Assembly: GCA_022825825.1 (NCBI GenBank)
Contig: JAJDWA010000053.1
Span: 20,337-84,336 of the forward strand
From: Candidatus Poribacteria bacterium
GTDB lineage: Bacteria; Poribacteria; WGA-4E; WGA-3G
Direction of reading: 5' to 3'
DNA: 64,000 nucleotides
A model generated the notes under the pieces. That model was not told the origin of the DNA and ran no database searches. It saw only the letters and a program-made list of their open reading frames with translations. The stretch's first letter is position 1. Each line of letters starts with the position of its first letter. The position numbers and the translations under genes were made by a program. This document shows positions 19,196 through 27,534 of this stretch, in pieces.

Positions 19196-19585
19196 TCATT
19201 TTTTCAAACATTCAGAAATCTTTGCATCAATTTTTTTCCACTTCCATGAAATGACATCGCCTGCTCCAGGAACCTTACCGCTTGTACTATTTTTTGAACG
19301 AATCTGGAAAATCGGTTTATCTTGCTGGTTTGCAATTGTCACCTCTTTTTCAACACCGGGTGCGTTATGTGTATCTTCCCCTAACATCACAATCACAATG
19401 TCCGAACGAAAAATCTGGGCCTGTGCATTCTTCAACCAACCATTATCATGGGGGCGATATGCTTCGTTTAATGAAGAATCTTCAATCTCATGGCAGGAGT
19501 GTTTTGCAGCTTGTCCGAAAAAACCGCGATAAAGTTCTTTATCCCTGTCAAACTCGAAACTTAGAAATATCTTAACCTTTACCAT
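19196..19585 (-). CDS. TIR-like (MTH538/ThsB-type) domain protein
   Basis: A 129-residue single-domain protein. It begins with a strand KIFLSFEFDRD, as in TIR-like nucleotide-metabolising domains, has the central strand SDIVIVMLGEDTH (61-73), then G77-V-E-K-E81-V-T-I-A and the strand KPIFQI (90-95). This fits the W/G-V-x-x-E-I-x-x-A pattern of the MTH538/ThsB TIR family, with Glu81 at the position of the NAD-cleaving glutamate. ThsB-type proteins make cyclic ADP-ribose-like signals in Thoeris anti-phage defence. No ThsA (SIR2/SLOG) gene is present; the only neighbour candidate is the convergent membrane protein. Confidence 0.75.
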   Translation of the reverse strand: MVKVKIFLSFEFDRDKELYRGFFGQAAKHSCHEIEDSSLNEAYRPHDNGWLKNAQAQIFRSDIVIVMLGEDTHNAPGVEKEVTIANQQDKPIFQIRSKNSTSGKVPGAGDVISWKWKKIDAKISECLKK

Positions 19586-19737
19586 ATTGCATTTCCTTTT
19601 ATGTATGTAACATCTAAACTCTGAAATTAAATCTAACTATGTAAAGTATACCATTAGAAAACACCACACGCAAATATTCTGGTACTATCAGCAGCTTGCC
19701 TCCTTCCTCTTTTTATTTTCTACCTTCCAATTTCCAC

Positions 19738-19769
19738 TTGACAAATCCTACAATACATGGAATTATAAT
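19738..19769 (+). promoter_or_regulatory. Possible sigma-70 promoter for the J-domain gene
   Basis: TTGACA at 19738-19743 is followed by AATTAT (19761-19766, 17-bp spacing) or TATAAT (19764-19769, 20-bp spacing). The downstream ATG (19799) has no ribosome-binding site, so the message may be nearly leaderless. Confidence 0.4.
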
Positions 19770-19798
19770 ACTATATCAATCTGAAATATAGTATCCAC

Positions 19799-20686
19799 AT
19801 GCAAATCCCAAATTATTATCAAATATTAGAAATAGGTCGAAATGCGACTGTGTCCGAAATAAAGCAAGCATTTCGCAAACTTGCCAAACGATACCATCCT
19901 GATAAACTTCACATCAACTTTAGTCCGGATGAAGTGGCGCATGCGAAACGGATGTTTCGTGAAGTTTGTAACGCTTACGGTGTGCTGCAGGACCAAAAAC
20001 GCAAGGCTGACTATGACCGGATACTTCAGAACATTGAACGGCAGAAGAAGTCGTACCGCTCGTATTTTGACACGCGTAGTAGACTTGATCAGGACTACGT
20101 CAAGTTAGAATTGTTGTTCCAAGCACTACTACATCAGAACTACGAAACCGGTATCTCCATTTATGAGCAGCTATGCCGAAAATGTGAAAAGAGTGGCACT
20201 AAATGGTGTCCTGATGATTTTTTCAACTATGAAGATAGCCGAGACTGTGAATTTCTGATTGCTGAAGCGTATCAGAATCTCGGTTTTTCCAATGGAGATG
20301 TTTCTGCTTCTGAACGGCACCGAAAAATTGAGTTGGCAATGCAAATTTATGAGTCTCTGTTATCTGCAGAAGGTCAACGTCCCTGTTTCAAGCACTTTAT
20401 CAAAGAGATAAAGGAACGTCTTAAAAGAATCTATCTCTATCATTTCAGTGTTGAAGGATACGAACAGATGACTCAGATTTCATTAACGAAGATCCAGGCA
20501 TTAAAATTGCCGAAGCAAGAAACTGCATGGATGTACAAGAAAATTGCTGAGTTTTATGTTGAAATCAATCTGTTCCCAGAAGCACGGAAAGTATTACTTA
20601 TGGCATTTGAACTGCAACCTAACCTGGCCGGTGCTAAGAAGATTTGCAGAACTTTGAATTTAGGAAATTCACAAGCGGTATCTTAG
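19799..20686 (+). CDS. J-domain protein with helical (TPR-like) C-terminus
   Basis: A 295-residue protein. Residues 4-68 are a J domain with the HPD motif at 33-35, which stimulates Hsp70 (DnaK) ATPase activity. The DnaJ zinc-finger and C-terminal substrate domains are absent; instead residues 90-295 are all-helical, with a TPR-like repeat near the end (AWMYKKIAEFYVEINLFPEA). It is thus a class C (DnaJ-like) co-chaperone, not DnaJ. It is divergent from the TIR-like gene, with about 210 bp between them; a link is unproven. Confidence 0.8.
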   Translation: MQIPNYYQILEIGRNATVSEIKQAFRKLAKRYHPDKLHINFSPDEVAHAKRMFREVCNAYGVLQDQKRKADYDRILQNIERQKKSYRSYFDTRSRLDQDYVKLELLFQALLHQNYETGISIYEQLCRKCEKSGTKWCPDDFFNYEDSRDCEFLIAEAYQNLGFSNGDVSASERHRKIELAMQIYESLLSAEGQRPCFKHFIKEIKERLKRIYLYHFSVEGYEQMTQISLTKIQALKLPKQETAWMYKKIAEFYVEINLFPEARKVLLMAFELQPNLAGAKKICRTLNLGNSQAVS

Positions 20687-20731
20687 TTTGAAAGTTATTC
20701 TGTTGAGCAAGAAGATACAAGGAGACGAAAG

Positions 20732-20902
20732 TTGGCTGAACCTATCATAATGATAATACCTTTTGTTATTATAGCGATAATTTGGATTTATGCACACCGT
20801 ACGGGGGTAAGGTTGTTTTGTCCGAATTGTGGACAGCGGCAAACAGGATGGTCAACGCAGTGTCCGAGGTGTGGTGTTGTTTTCAAGGATTGGAAAGAAT
20901 AA
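20732..20902 (+). CDS. 56-residue TM plus zinc-ribbon protein
   Basis: A short gene starting at TTG 20732, seven bases after AAGGAG. The product has an N-terminal hydrophobic segment (about 4-20) followed by C-P-N-C-G ... C-P-R-C-G, a compact zinc ribbon, and ends FKDWKE. The good ribosome site, coding-like composition and likeness to the larger protein at 11496-11771 support it despite its size. Function unknown. It ends 40 bp before the creatininase-family gene. Confidence 0.6.
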   Translation: MAEPIIMIIPFVIIAIIWIYAHRTGVRLFCPNCGQRQTGWSTQCPRCGVVFKDWKE

Positions 20903-20942
20903 AATTAGCAGTCTAAATTTGTCATATATTTGAGGAATCCTA

Positions 20943-21830
20943 ATGCGAAAAGAAGTACGTTGGGAACGCATGTTCCCCGATGAATTAGAAGCGGCTTTTG
21001 CAGCGTGTCCCGGTGTCTATTTTACTTACGGATTGTGCGAACCGCACGGCCCGCAAAACACAGTCGGGCTTGATGCACTCAAAGCACATGCAATCGCTTG
21101 TCGTGTAGCACAAACGCACGGTGGCATTGTCGCACCACCCGACTATTGGCACATCCATGAACACGGAATGTATGCAAACTGGGCACAGCAGAATGTCGGT
21201 GAAGTGCGGAGTTGGATGACGGCTATGCCTGCATGGCAGCATTTCAAAAATGTGTGCTACCATGTCCGTGCCGCCGATGCACTCGGATTTCACGCTGCTA
21301 TCTTCCTTACCGGTCATTATGGACCGAATTGGCAAGACCTCAAAACACTTTTGGACTTAATTCAACCACACTTCGCGATGCGTTTGTATGGGCTGCCAGA
21401 TTTTGAGGCAAATCATATCGGTTTCAGTAAACAAGGGGATGGTGCAGACCACGCGGGGAGGGTTGAAACCTCGCTGTTATGGGCGTTAGAACCTGATTGC
21501 GTTGACATGTCTCGGATGCCAGCAAGAGATGAACCAGGACCGCATTTCGCAATGGGCGGAAATGCTTATGACTCAGACCGGCGCATCGGTGAGCGTATGG
21601 TAAACGATGAAGTTGCATGGCTTGGCAAGAAAATGCAGGAGTTGTTAGATGCTTACGCACAACAGAATATCACCGAACGCCAACCCGTAACCTTTGAAGA
21701 AGTTGAAAAGATTTGGACAGAACAGGTAACACCTGCTCTGAAAACTTTTGAGACGATGGAAAATAAAGGTGAACCGCCTCCAGAAGATTCACAATGGTTT
21801 CGTCAGTGGAAAATTCCAGAACTTTCATAA
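20943..21830 (+). CDS. Creatininase-family amidohydrolase
   Basis: A 295-residue protein of the creatininase/MftE fold. Metal-binding positions are visible: Glu33-x-His35 (LCEPHGPQ), Asp44 (GLDA), His124 region (TGHYGPNW, the usual G-N-G-G-N loop replaced) and Glu175 (HAGRVETS). Family members hydrolyse cyclic amides (creatinine) or act in flavin or peptide-cofactor maturation, so creatinine as substrate is not assured. It is followed after 13 bp by a PhyH gene and then a sarcosine-oxidase-like gene, consistent with catabolism of a methylated amine or lactam. Confidence 0.82.
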   Translation: MRKEVRWERMFPDELEAAFAACPGVYFTYGLCEPHGPQNTVGLDALKAHAIACRVAQTHGGIVAPPDYWHIHEHGMYANWAQQNVGEVRSWMTAMPAWQHFKNVCYHVRAADALGFHAAIFLTGHYGPNWQDLKTLLDLIQPHFAMRLYGLPDFEANHIGFSKQGDGADHAGRVETSLLWALEPDCVDMSRMPARDEPGPHFAMGGNAYDSDRRIGERMVNDEVAWLGKKMQELLDAYAQQNITERQPVTFEEVEKIWTEQVTPALKTFETMENKGEPPPEDSQWFRQWKIPELS

Positions 21831-21843
21831 GAGAGGACATCAC

Positions 21844-22605
21844 ATGAACATCACAAAAGAACAACTTGCTCAAAAATACCAAAAAGATGGATTTTTAACT
21901 GGCATCCACGTCGCTGAAGATGCTGAAGCTTCACATTTTCGTAAAGAATACGATGCGTTAGAAGCAGAGGTCGGTGCAGAAAAATGCGAAATCGGGCTTA
22001 TAGATTGGCATTTTGATTATAAATTTATATGGGACATTGCTATACATCCCAAAATTGTTGATGTTATTGAAGCACTTATTGGGCCGGATGTGATGCTGTT
22101 AGCTACGCATTTCTTTTGCAAGTATGGTCCGCGTGAAAAATTTGTTGCATGGCATCAAGACGTGACATATTGGGGACTTGAGCCACCTGATGCGATTACT
22201 GCTTGGTATGCTATAGATGACAGCGATACGGGAAACGGATGTATGCAGGTGATTCCCGGTAGCCACCATAAAGGTGTTCAAGAGCATGGTAAATCTGAAC
22301 AGGAAGGCAATCTACTGAGCATCAATCAGGAAGTCCCTGTTACCGAAGCGGACGCAGAAACAGCCGTAGATTTAGTCCTAAAAGCAGGCGAAATGTCTAT
22401 CCATCACGGACAGATAATTCATGGGAGTTTGCCAAACCATTCTACACGGCGTCGATGCGGTTTAACAATCCGATATATCCCGCCATCAGTGAAACAAGCA
22501 GAGGATAATTCGCTGAAACGTCCGTGGAAACCGATTCTGCTGCGTGGCGAAGATCGGTACCAGAATTTTAACACTGTGCCAAACCCGTTCCCACTTCCTG
22601 GCTAA
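21844..22605 (+). CDS. Phytanoyl-CoA dioxygenase (PhyH) family protein 2
   Basis: A 253-residue Fe(II)/2-oxoglutarate oxygenase: His104-x-Asp106 (AWHQDVTYWG) and His193 (IIHGSLPNHS) form the facial triad; the Arg202-204 run is the likely 2-oxoglutarate anchor. The motif G-N-G-C-M-Q-V-I-P-G-S-H and the Trp-rich loop resemble family members that hydroxylate quaternary amines or small acids. ATG 21844 is 13 bp after the creatininase-family stop, with GAGAGGA upstream, so the two are probably co-transcribed. It is only distantly similar to the PhyH at 9475. Confidence 0.85.
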   Translation: MNITKEQLAQKYQKDGFLTGIHVAEDAEASHFRKEYDALEAEVGAEKCEIGLIDWHFDYKFIWDIAIHPKIVDVIEALIGPDVMLLATHFFCKYGPREKFVAWHQDVTYWGLEPPDAITAWYAIDDSDTGNGCMQVIPGSHHKGVQEHGKSEQEGNLLSINQEVPVTEADAETAVDLVLKAGEMSIHHGQIIHGSLPNHSTRRRCGLTIRYIPPSVKQAEDNSLKRPWKPILLRGEDRYQNFNTVPNPFPLPG

Positions 22606-22643
22606 TTTATGGTAAAGATTAGAATTAACGTTACATTCCTGAA

Positions 22644-22774
22644 CTGTAGGAGGGAACTCCGATTCCGACTGTTCCTACAGTTCGGTCGCGACTCGGAGAT
22701 CGCTCCTACAGAGGAAATGTAGAATTATCTCTATACTCTACTATAGTTTGCTGTTAGCGCGTTTGTAAACGCGC
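22644..22774. repeat. Cluster of hairpin-forming intergenic repeats
   Basis: CTGTAGGAG (22644-22652) pairs with CTCCTACAG (22703-22711); between them lie an internal TTCCTACAG copy and the modules GGGAACTCCGATTCC and TCGCGACTCGGAGATCG. The same two modules recur in the other order at 58432-58502. A second perfect palindrome, GCGCGTTT-GT-AAACGCGC, is at 22757-22774. They fill the gap between the PhyH and sarcosine oxidase genes. Confidence 0.65.
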
Positions 22775-22799
22775 AAAACTTTAAGCTCAAAGACAAAGA

Positions 22800-23924
22800 A
22801 TGCAATCTCATATCTACGACACAATCGTAATCGGTGCAGGAGGCATGGGGAGTGCAACCGCATATCACCTCGCCAAATCAGGTGCGGATGTGCTTGTCTT
22901 AGAACAGTTCCAGCGTGGACATACATTCGGTAGTTCACATGGGGAAACGCGCATCATCCGCTTCTTTTACGATAAGCCTTTTTACACCGAATTGATGAAA
23001 ACTGCATACGCCGAATGGCGCGATCTTGAAGCAGTGTCAGGAAAGCGATTACTGTTCATCACAGGAAGCGTCAGTCTTGGTAAAAGTGGAAATCAGTATA
23101 CAACTGCGGTGCGGCAAAGTTTAGATGCTGCGGGTGTTGCATCAGAGTGGTGGGATGCGAAACAATTGACAGAACGATTCTCGCAATTCCGCGTGTCTAA
23201 TGATATGGATATTTTGTGGCAGAAGGATACCGGTTTTCTTTATGCTTCCGAATGCGTTTTGACTCACCTGCAATTGGCTGAGCAACACGGGACAGAAATT
23301 CAAGAAAAGACACCTGTCGGACGAATAGATTGGCAAGCAGATGTTCCGACCGTCTATACTGAAGACAACCAATTTCGTGGTAAAAAAGTTGTCGTGACAG
23401 CAGGGGCATGGACAACCTCTCTACTCAAAGAACTAAATCTACCACTCACAGTGACAAAGCAGCAGGTCTGCTATTACATACCAACCATTGCTGCTGAGCG
23501 TTTCCTACCAAATCAGTTTCCTGTCTTCACAGAGATTACAACTGATAACGAATTTATGTATGGTATACCTTTTTTTCATAAAAAGGGTGTAAAGGTTGCA
23601 CGCCACGGAATGGGGCAGACCGTTTCGCCTAATGCATGCAATCGGACACCTGATTCAGATTACATTGAGCGGATGGATACTTATTTGAGTGAACGTATTC
23701 CTGAACTTGGCAATACGGTTCACGCAGAAGTTTGTTTGTATACCGAAACACCGGACGAAGATTTTATTATTGACGCGCACCCACACTGTCCAAATATATT
23801 CATAGCAGCAGGCTTTTCTGGGCACGGCTTTAAGTTTTGTTCACTTGTCGGACGCATTATGAGTGAATTAGCACTGGCAGGTGAAACTGCTTTTGATATA
23901 AATCCTTTTCGTATTAATCGATAG
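22800..23924 (+). CDS. Monomeric sarcosine oxidase / N-methylamino-acid oxidase family
   Basis: A 374-residue FAD enzyme. The dinucleotide-binding motif GAGGMGSATAYHLA is at residues 12-25; S-S-H47-G-E-T-R and C312-L-Y-T-E-T-P-D match the regions that hold the covalently bound flavin in monomeric sarcosine oxidase (Cys near 315), and GFSGHGFKF near the C-terminus closes the FAD site. Such enzymes oxidatively demethylate sarcosine or related N-methyl amino acids, giving formaldehyde and hydrogen peroxide. With the neighbouring creatininase-family and PhyH genes this suggests methylated-amine catabolism. No clear ribosome site is seen before ATG 22800, which lies just after hairpin repeats. Confidence 0.85.
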   Translation: MQSHIYDTIVIGAGGMGSATAYHLAKSGADVLVLEQFQRGHTFGSSHGETRIIRFFYDKPFYTELMKTAYAEWRDLEAVSGKRLLFITGSVSLGKSGNQYTTAVRQSLDAAGVASEWWDAKQLTERFSQFRVSNDMDILWQKDTGFLYASECVLTHLQLAEQHGTEIQEKTPVGRIDWQADVPTVYTEDNQFRGKKVVVTAGAWTTSLLKELNLPLTVTKQQVCYYIPTIAAERFLPNQFPVFTEITTDNEFMYGIPFFHKKGVKVARHGMGQTVSPNACNRTPDSDYIERMDTYLSERIPELGNTVHAEVCLYTETPDEDFIIDAHPHCPNIFIAAGFSGHGFKFCSLVGRIMSELALAGETAFDINPFRINR

Positions 23925-23930
23925 TGTGTA

Positions 23931-24145
23931 GGTTGGGTTGGATAGAGCGACGCACATAACTGTCAACTTAAGAAAAAATGCAAGATTTTTCTTGTAGGAG
24001 CGAGCTTCGCTCGCGACATCGGACAAACGGTCGCGAGCGAAGCTCGCTCCTACAGAAAAAAATCGGGATCAGAAACTCCGCTAACAAGAGGATATATCCT
24101 TAAGTTGACAGTTATAGGTTGGATAGAGCGACGCAAACCCAACAT
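23931..24145. mobile_element. MITE-like element nested in another repeat
   Basis: A 160-bp unit is bounded by perfect 17-bp terminal inverted repeats, ATAACTGTCAACTTAAG (23956-23972) and its complement (24099-24115). Its core is a perfect 24-bp hairpin (23993-24016 with 24031-24054, GTAGGAGCGAG type). It is flanked by a 19-bp direct repeat GGTTGGATAGAGCGACGCA (23936-23954 and 24117-24135), as if inserted into a longer palindromic repeat (GTTGGGTT ... AACCCAAC) with duplication of the target. No transposase is encoded, so it would be non-autonomous. Confidence 0.65.
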
Positions 24146-24211
24146 TTATCCAACGGGAGTTCATAGATAGAACGACTTACGTTGATACACGGAAAGGTGA
24201 AAAGAGGTTAA

Positions 24212-24517
24212 ATGATGCGAAAAAACAACCTATTTTTGATTCTTAGTGGATGTGTAGCAGCTGCGGTGGGAATATTATATCTGCATTTCTTCGGATTTGA
24301 AAAATCCCGATTTCGTGTTGATGTTCCACAATGGTCAGGTCCAAGTTGGAAGAAACCAGAAAAAGTTGCCAAAGCAGAATTTATAAATGATTTGTTTAGT
24401 ATGATAGACTGGGTGATTCTGATTGGAGTAGTCATTATTGTAATCTTGATTGTTGCTATGGTTGTCACAGCATTTGTCGTTTCTCTATTTCGAATTAAAC
24501 AATCTTTGCAGAAGTAA
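24212..24517 (+). CDS. Small two-TM membrane protein, function unknown
   Basis: A 101-residue protein with hydrophobic segments at about 7-27 and 69-93 separated by a basic, Trp/Pro-containing loop (DVPQWSGPSWKKPEK), and a short basic tail. GAGGT lies a few bases before ATGATG. No family recognised. It stands alone between a repeat element and the dehydrogenase gene; real coding is likely from the ribosome site and membrane pattern, but not certain. Confidence 0.5.
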   Translation: MMRKNNLFLILSGCVAAAVGILYLHFFGFEKSRFRVDVPQWSGPSWKKPEKVAKAEFINDLFSMIDWVILIGVVIIVILIVAMVVTAFVVSLFRIKQSLQK

Positions 24518-24647
24518 CCGCTCACCATAATTGATAACGGAAAACTAAATAGCCTTGATTCACTTATTATTCATCTTGACTTACGAACCTATCTTTGCTA
24601 CCATAGGACAACCGAAATGAAGTCATAATTTGACGAGGAGCAACGCG

Positions 24648-25658
24648 ATGAAAGGCAAACAGATAATCATGCCAGCGAAACGTTCGGCAATCTTAGAGGA
24701 TTTTGAACTTGACGAAACATTAGCACCGAACCAAATTTTGCTCAAAACACATTACAGTCTGATTAGTCCTGGGACCGAAGGCGCAGGATATACCGGTTTA
24801 GAGAGCGGCACCCGGTTTCCGCATGGGTCAGGTTACACCGCTATCGGTGAGGTGCTAAAAGTGGGTGAGCATGTAACGAAGTGTGCAGTTGGAGATTTCG
24901 CCTTCTGCTATAGTTCACATGCTTCTATCGTTAAAACCGCTTCCGTGATGTTGGCTTTCAAACCGCCGTTAGAGATGGATGCTAAGCTAATTCCGTTTGT
25001 GCGGATGGCAACAGTCGCGATGACTTCATTGCGTGTGTCCTCAGCAGAGTTTGGTGATACTGCTGTTATTATCGGCTTAGGGTTAGTTGGCAACTCTGCT
25101 TCACAACTTTTCAATTTGGCAGGTATGCAAGTGATTAGCGTTGAACGTGTACCTGAACGGATAGAAATTGCGCGGAAATGTGGTATTCAACACCTGGTTA
25201 ATCCTGACCAAGAGGATGTACTTGAACGTGTCAAAGCTATAACAGGCGGGCACAAAGCGGAAGTTACTGTTGAGGCAATCGGCAATCCACGGCTTGTTGA
25301 ATTGGCATATCAGTTAACTCGCACCAAAGGAGAAGTTATCCTACTCGGTTCGCCACGCGGAGAATATGTCACTAATGTTACTGCGATACTCAATTATACA
25401 CATCTCATAGGTTTAGGTGCAGTTACACTGAAAAGTGCACATGAATGGGTTTTTCCGACAATGCACTCTGGTGAGTCAAAACACTCGCTTGAACGGAATT
25501 CGCAAATAGTTTATTCCCTCATCAAAGAAGGTAAATTCAAGGTTGAGGAATTGCTAACACATGTAATAAATCCTGAAGATGCGCAATCCGCTTATGATGG
25601 TTTGACCGATCAGAAGGATAAATATTTGGGTGTGATTATGGATTGGACACAGATTTAA
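24648..25658 (+). CDS. Medium-chain (zinc-type) alcohol dehydrogenase family protein
   Basis: A 336-residue MDR-superfamily protein. The N-terminal GroES-like domain contains S-P-G-T-E (40-44), as in the threonine-dehydrogenase/bacteriochlorophyllide-dehydrogenase-like branch, and lacks the usual structural-zinc cysteine cluster. The NAD(P)-binding motif GLGLVGN is at 143-149. Substrate unknown. The start is ATG 24648 after GAGGAG, in preference to an upstream in-frame start. It is followed after one base by sixA, so both are one transcript. Confidence 0.85.
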   Translation: MKGKQIIMPAKRSAILEDFELDETLAPNQILLKTHYSLISPGTEGAGYTGLESGTRFPHGSGYTAIGEVLKVGEHVTKCAVGDFAFCYSSHASIVKTASVMLAFKPPLEMDAKLIPFVRMATVAMTSLRVSSAEFGDTAVIIGLGLVGNSASQLFNLAGMQVISVERVPERIEIARKCGIQHLVNPDQEDVLERVKAITGGHKAEVTVEAIGNPRLVELAYQLTRTKGEVILLGSPRGEYVTNVTAILNYTHLIGLGAVTLKSAHEWVFPTMHSGESKHSLERNSQIVYSLIKEGKFKVEELLTHVINPEDAQSAYDGLTDQKDKYLGVIMDWTQI

Positions 25659-25659
25659 A

Positions 25660-26157
25660 ATGAAAACCCTTCTCATCCTACGACATGCCAAATCCAGTTG
25701 GGACAATCCAGAACTCTCTGATTTTGACCGTCCCCTTAACAAACGCGGTAAACGAGATGCGCCGCGTATGGGAAAATATCTACGCGAACAAGGATTAATT
25801 CCAGACCGCATTCTTACTTCAGCAGCCAAACGTGCCAGAAAAACTGCTACCAAAGTTGCTAAAGCATGTAGTTATACAGGAAAAATCAAGCGATTAGAGC
25901 GTTTTTATCTTGCTCCACCGGGCGTTTACTTGGAAAAATTACAAGCCTTATCCAATAAATATCAGCGGGTCATGGTTGTCGGGCATAACCCAACGATGGA
26001 ACAACTTGTTCGGCACTTGACAGGCCAAATTGAACGGATGCCCACCGCTGCACTTGCACATATTGAACTATCCATCCAGAATTGGGAAGAACTTGATTTA
26101 TATACCAGAGGAACACTGGCCAACTTATGGACACCAAAAACACTTTTCACCGACTGA
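25660..26157 (+). CDS. sixA: SixA-type phosphohistidine phosphatase
   Basis: A 165-residue histidine-phosphatase superfamily protein. The catalytic R8-H9-A-K-S-S-W motif, Arg58 (AAKRA) and the second His109 (VVGHNPTME) are all present, and the size matches SixA, which removes phosphate from phosphohistidine in phosphorelay/HPt domains. It starts one base after the dehydrogenase stop. The next gene begins inside its last 31 bases. Confidence 0.88.
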   Translation: MKTLLILRHAKSSWDNPELSDFDRPLNKRGKRDAPRMGKYLREQGLIPDRILTSAAKRARKTATKVAKACSYTGKIKRLERFYLAPPGVYLEKLQALSNKYQRVMVVGHNPTMEQLVRHLTGQIERMPTAALAHIELSIQNWEELDLYTRGTLANLWTPKTLFTD

Positions 26158-27527
26158 GTTTCCCATTTGTAAAGCTTATATCTCTTTTCTTGGTAGGAGT
26201 ATTTTTTCTTTTACAGTCTATTGCTGCGTCCGAAAAAATTGATGTATCCACTGCCAAAGACGGCCAGCTTTTTCCATCGGTCATGCACGATGGGAAAGGT
26301 GGCGTTATCATTATATGGGAGGATTACCGCACTGGTAGAGATTGGGATGTGTACGCCCAACGGATAGATAATACAAACGCTCCGATGTGGCAACCGAACG
26401 GTCTTCCGCTATCTATCGCGGATAGAAATCAACGCCGTTTACGTATGATTCGGCACGATAAACATGCAATAGTTGTATGGAACGATCGACGCAATAAAAT
26501 CAGTTGGGATATCTATGCACAAGCCGTAAACCTTGGAGGTAAGGTGCTATGGCAAATGGATGGAATTCCTATCTGCACAAATGCTGCAGACCAGTCTACG
26601 CAAGCGATTTTGAGTGATGGTGAGGGGGGTGCTATTGTTGTATGGGAAGATGAACGTCAGAGTTCCGAATTTCAAGACCTCTATATCCAACGTATCAATT
26701 CTGATGGGATAATGATGTGGGAGCAGGACGGTGTCCCTGTTTTTCCATCGGAATCGCTGCAGAGCAATCCTATCCTTGTCGTAGATGGATTAGGCGGATT
26801 TTATGTCGTGTGGTGGGACGTTATCGGAGCTGATACCTGGTCTATTATGGCACATCGTCTCAGTAATGATGCGAAACCTTTATGGGATGCACCACTTCTT
26901 ATTACTCCAGAAGATGGTATGCAAGGTGAGCCGCGTGTAGCGGCAGATGGCAAAGGTGGTCTCATAGTTGTGTGGCAGATATACGTAAATTTCATTAATG
27001 ACCAACTCTATGCCCAACGCGTATCTCCTGAAGGTAAGAAATTGTGGCAGGACATGGGCGTTCCTGTCTGTACAGCAGAAGGTATTCAAAAAAACGCTGC
27101 AATTGTCTCTGATGGAGAAGGAGGGATTATTGCTGTCTGGCGAGATAAACGTGATATTTACGGTGACCTATATGCACAACGCATCCGCGCTGACGGAACG
27201 TTGGCTTGGCAAAAAGATGGTATCCCGTTTTGTACTGTTGGCGGTCATCAGGACAGACCTTCTATCGTGCAAACTGCCGAAGATAGATTCTTTGTTGCAT
27301 GGATAGATTATCGAGGGGACTTCGGCGAAAAAAGCGTTGATGCAATCTACTGTCAGCAAATTGATTTAGATGGAAACATTTTATGGGATGAAGATGGCGT
27401 GCCTGTCTCTACAAGCGAGGGAGAACATTTTCCACCCGTTGTGGTACCTGTGGGAAATGAGCAGTGTGCAGTCATCTGGAGCAACAGTCAGCGGGATAAT
27501 GGGGATATTTTTCTAAAAAAGTTTTAG
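26127..27527 (+). CDS. Secreted beta-propeller-like repeat protein
   Basis: A 466-residue protein with a signal peptide (basic FHRLSFPFVK, hydrophobic LISLFLVGVFFLLQ, cleavage near AAS). The rest is about eight repeats of roughly 50 residues with the pattern D-G-x-G-G-x-[IV]-V-V-W-x-D-x-R ... D-x-Y-A-Q-R-I ... G ... W ... D-G-x-P-V, suggesting a beta-propeller at the cell surface. Ligand unknown. The start at ATG 26127 overlaps sixA by 31 nt; no closer in-frame ATG exists that keeps the signal peptide. It converges with the Rad50-like gene, 7 bp apart. Confidence 0.72.
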   Translation: MDTKNTFHRLSFPFVKLISLFLVGVFFLLQSIAASEKIDVSTAKDGQLFPSVMHDGKGGVIIIWEDYRTGRDWDVYAQRIDNTNAPMWQPNGLPLSIADRNQRRLRMIRHDKHAIVVWNDRRNKISWDIYAQAVNLGGKVLWQMDGIPICTNAADQSTQAILSDGEGGAIVVWEDERQSSEFQDLYIQRINSDGIMMWEQDGVPVFPSESLQSNPILVVDGLGGFYVVWWDVIGADTWSIMAHRLSNDAKPLWDAPLLITPEDGMQGEPRVAADGKGGLIVVWQIYVNFINDQLYAQRVSPEGKKLWQDMGVPVCTAEGIQKNAAIVSDGEGGIIAVWRDKRDIYGDLYAQRIRADGTLAWQKDGIPFCTVGGHQDRPSIVQTAEDRFFVAWIDYRGDFGEKSVDAIYCQQIDLDGNILWDEDGVPVSTSEGEHFPPVVVPVGNEQCAVIWSNSQRDNGDIFLKKF

Positions 27528-27534
27528 GTTGTTT

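Noticed and set aside
24208..24528. 106-codon minus-strand frame opposite the two-TM protein
   Set aside because: The plus-strand frame has a ribosome site and membrane-protein pattern; this one has neither.
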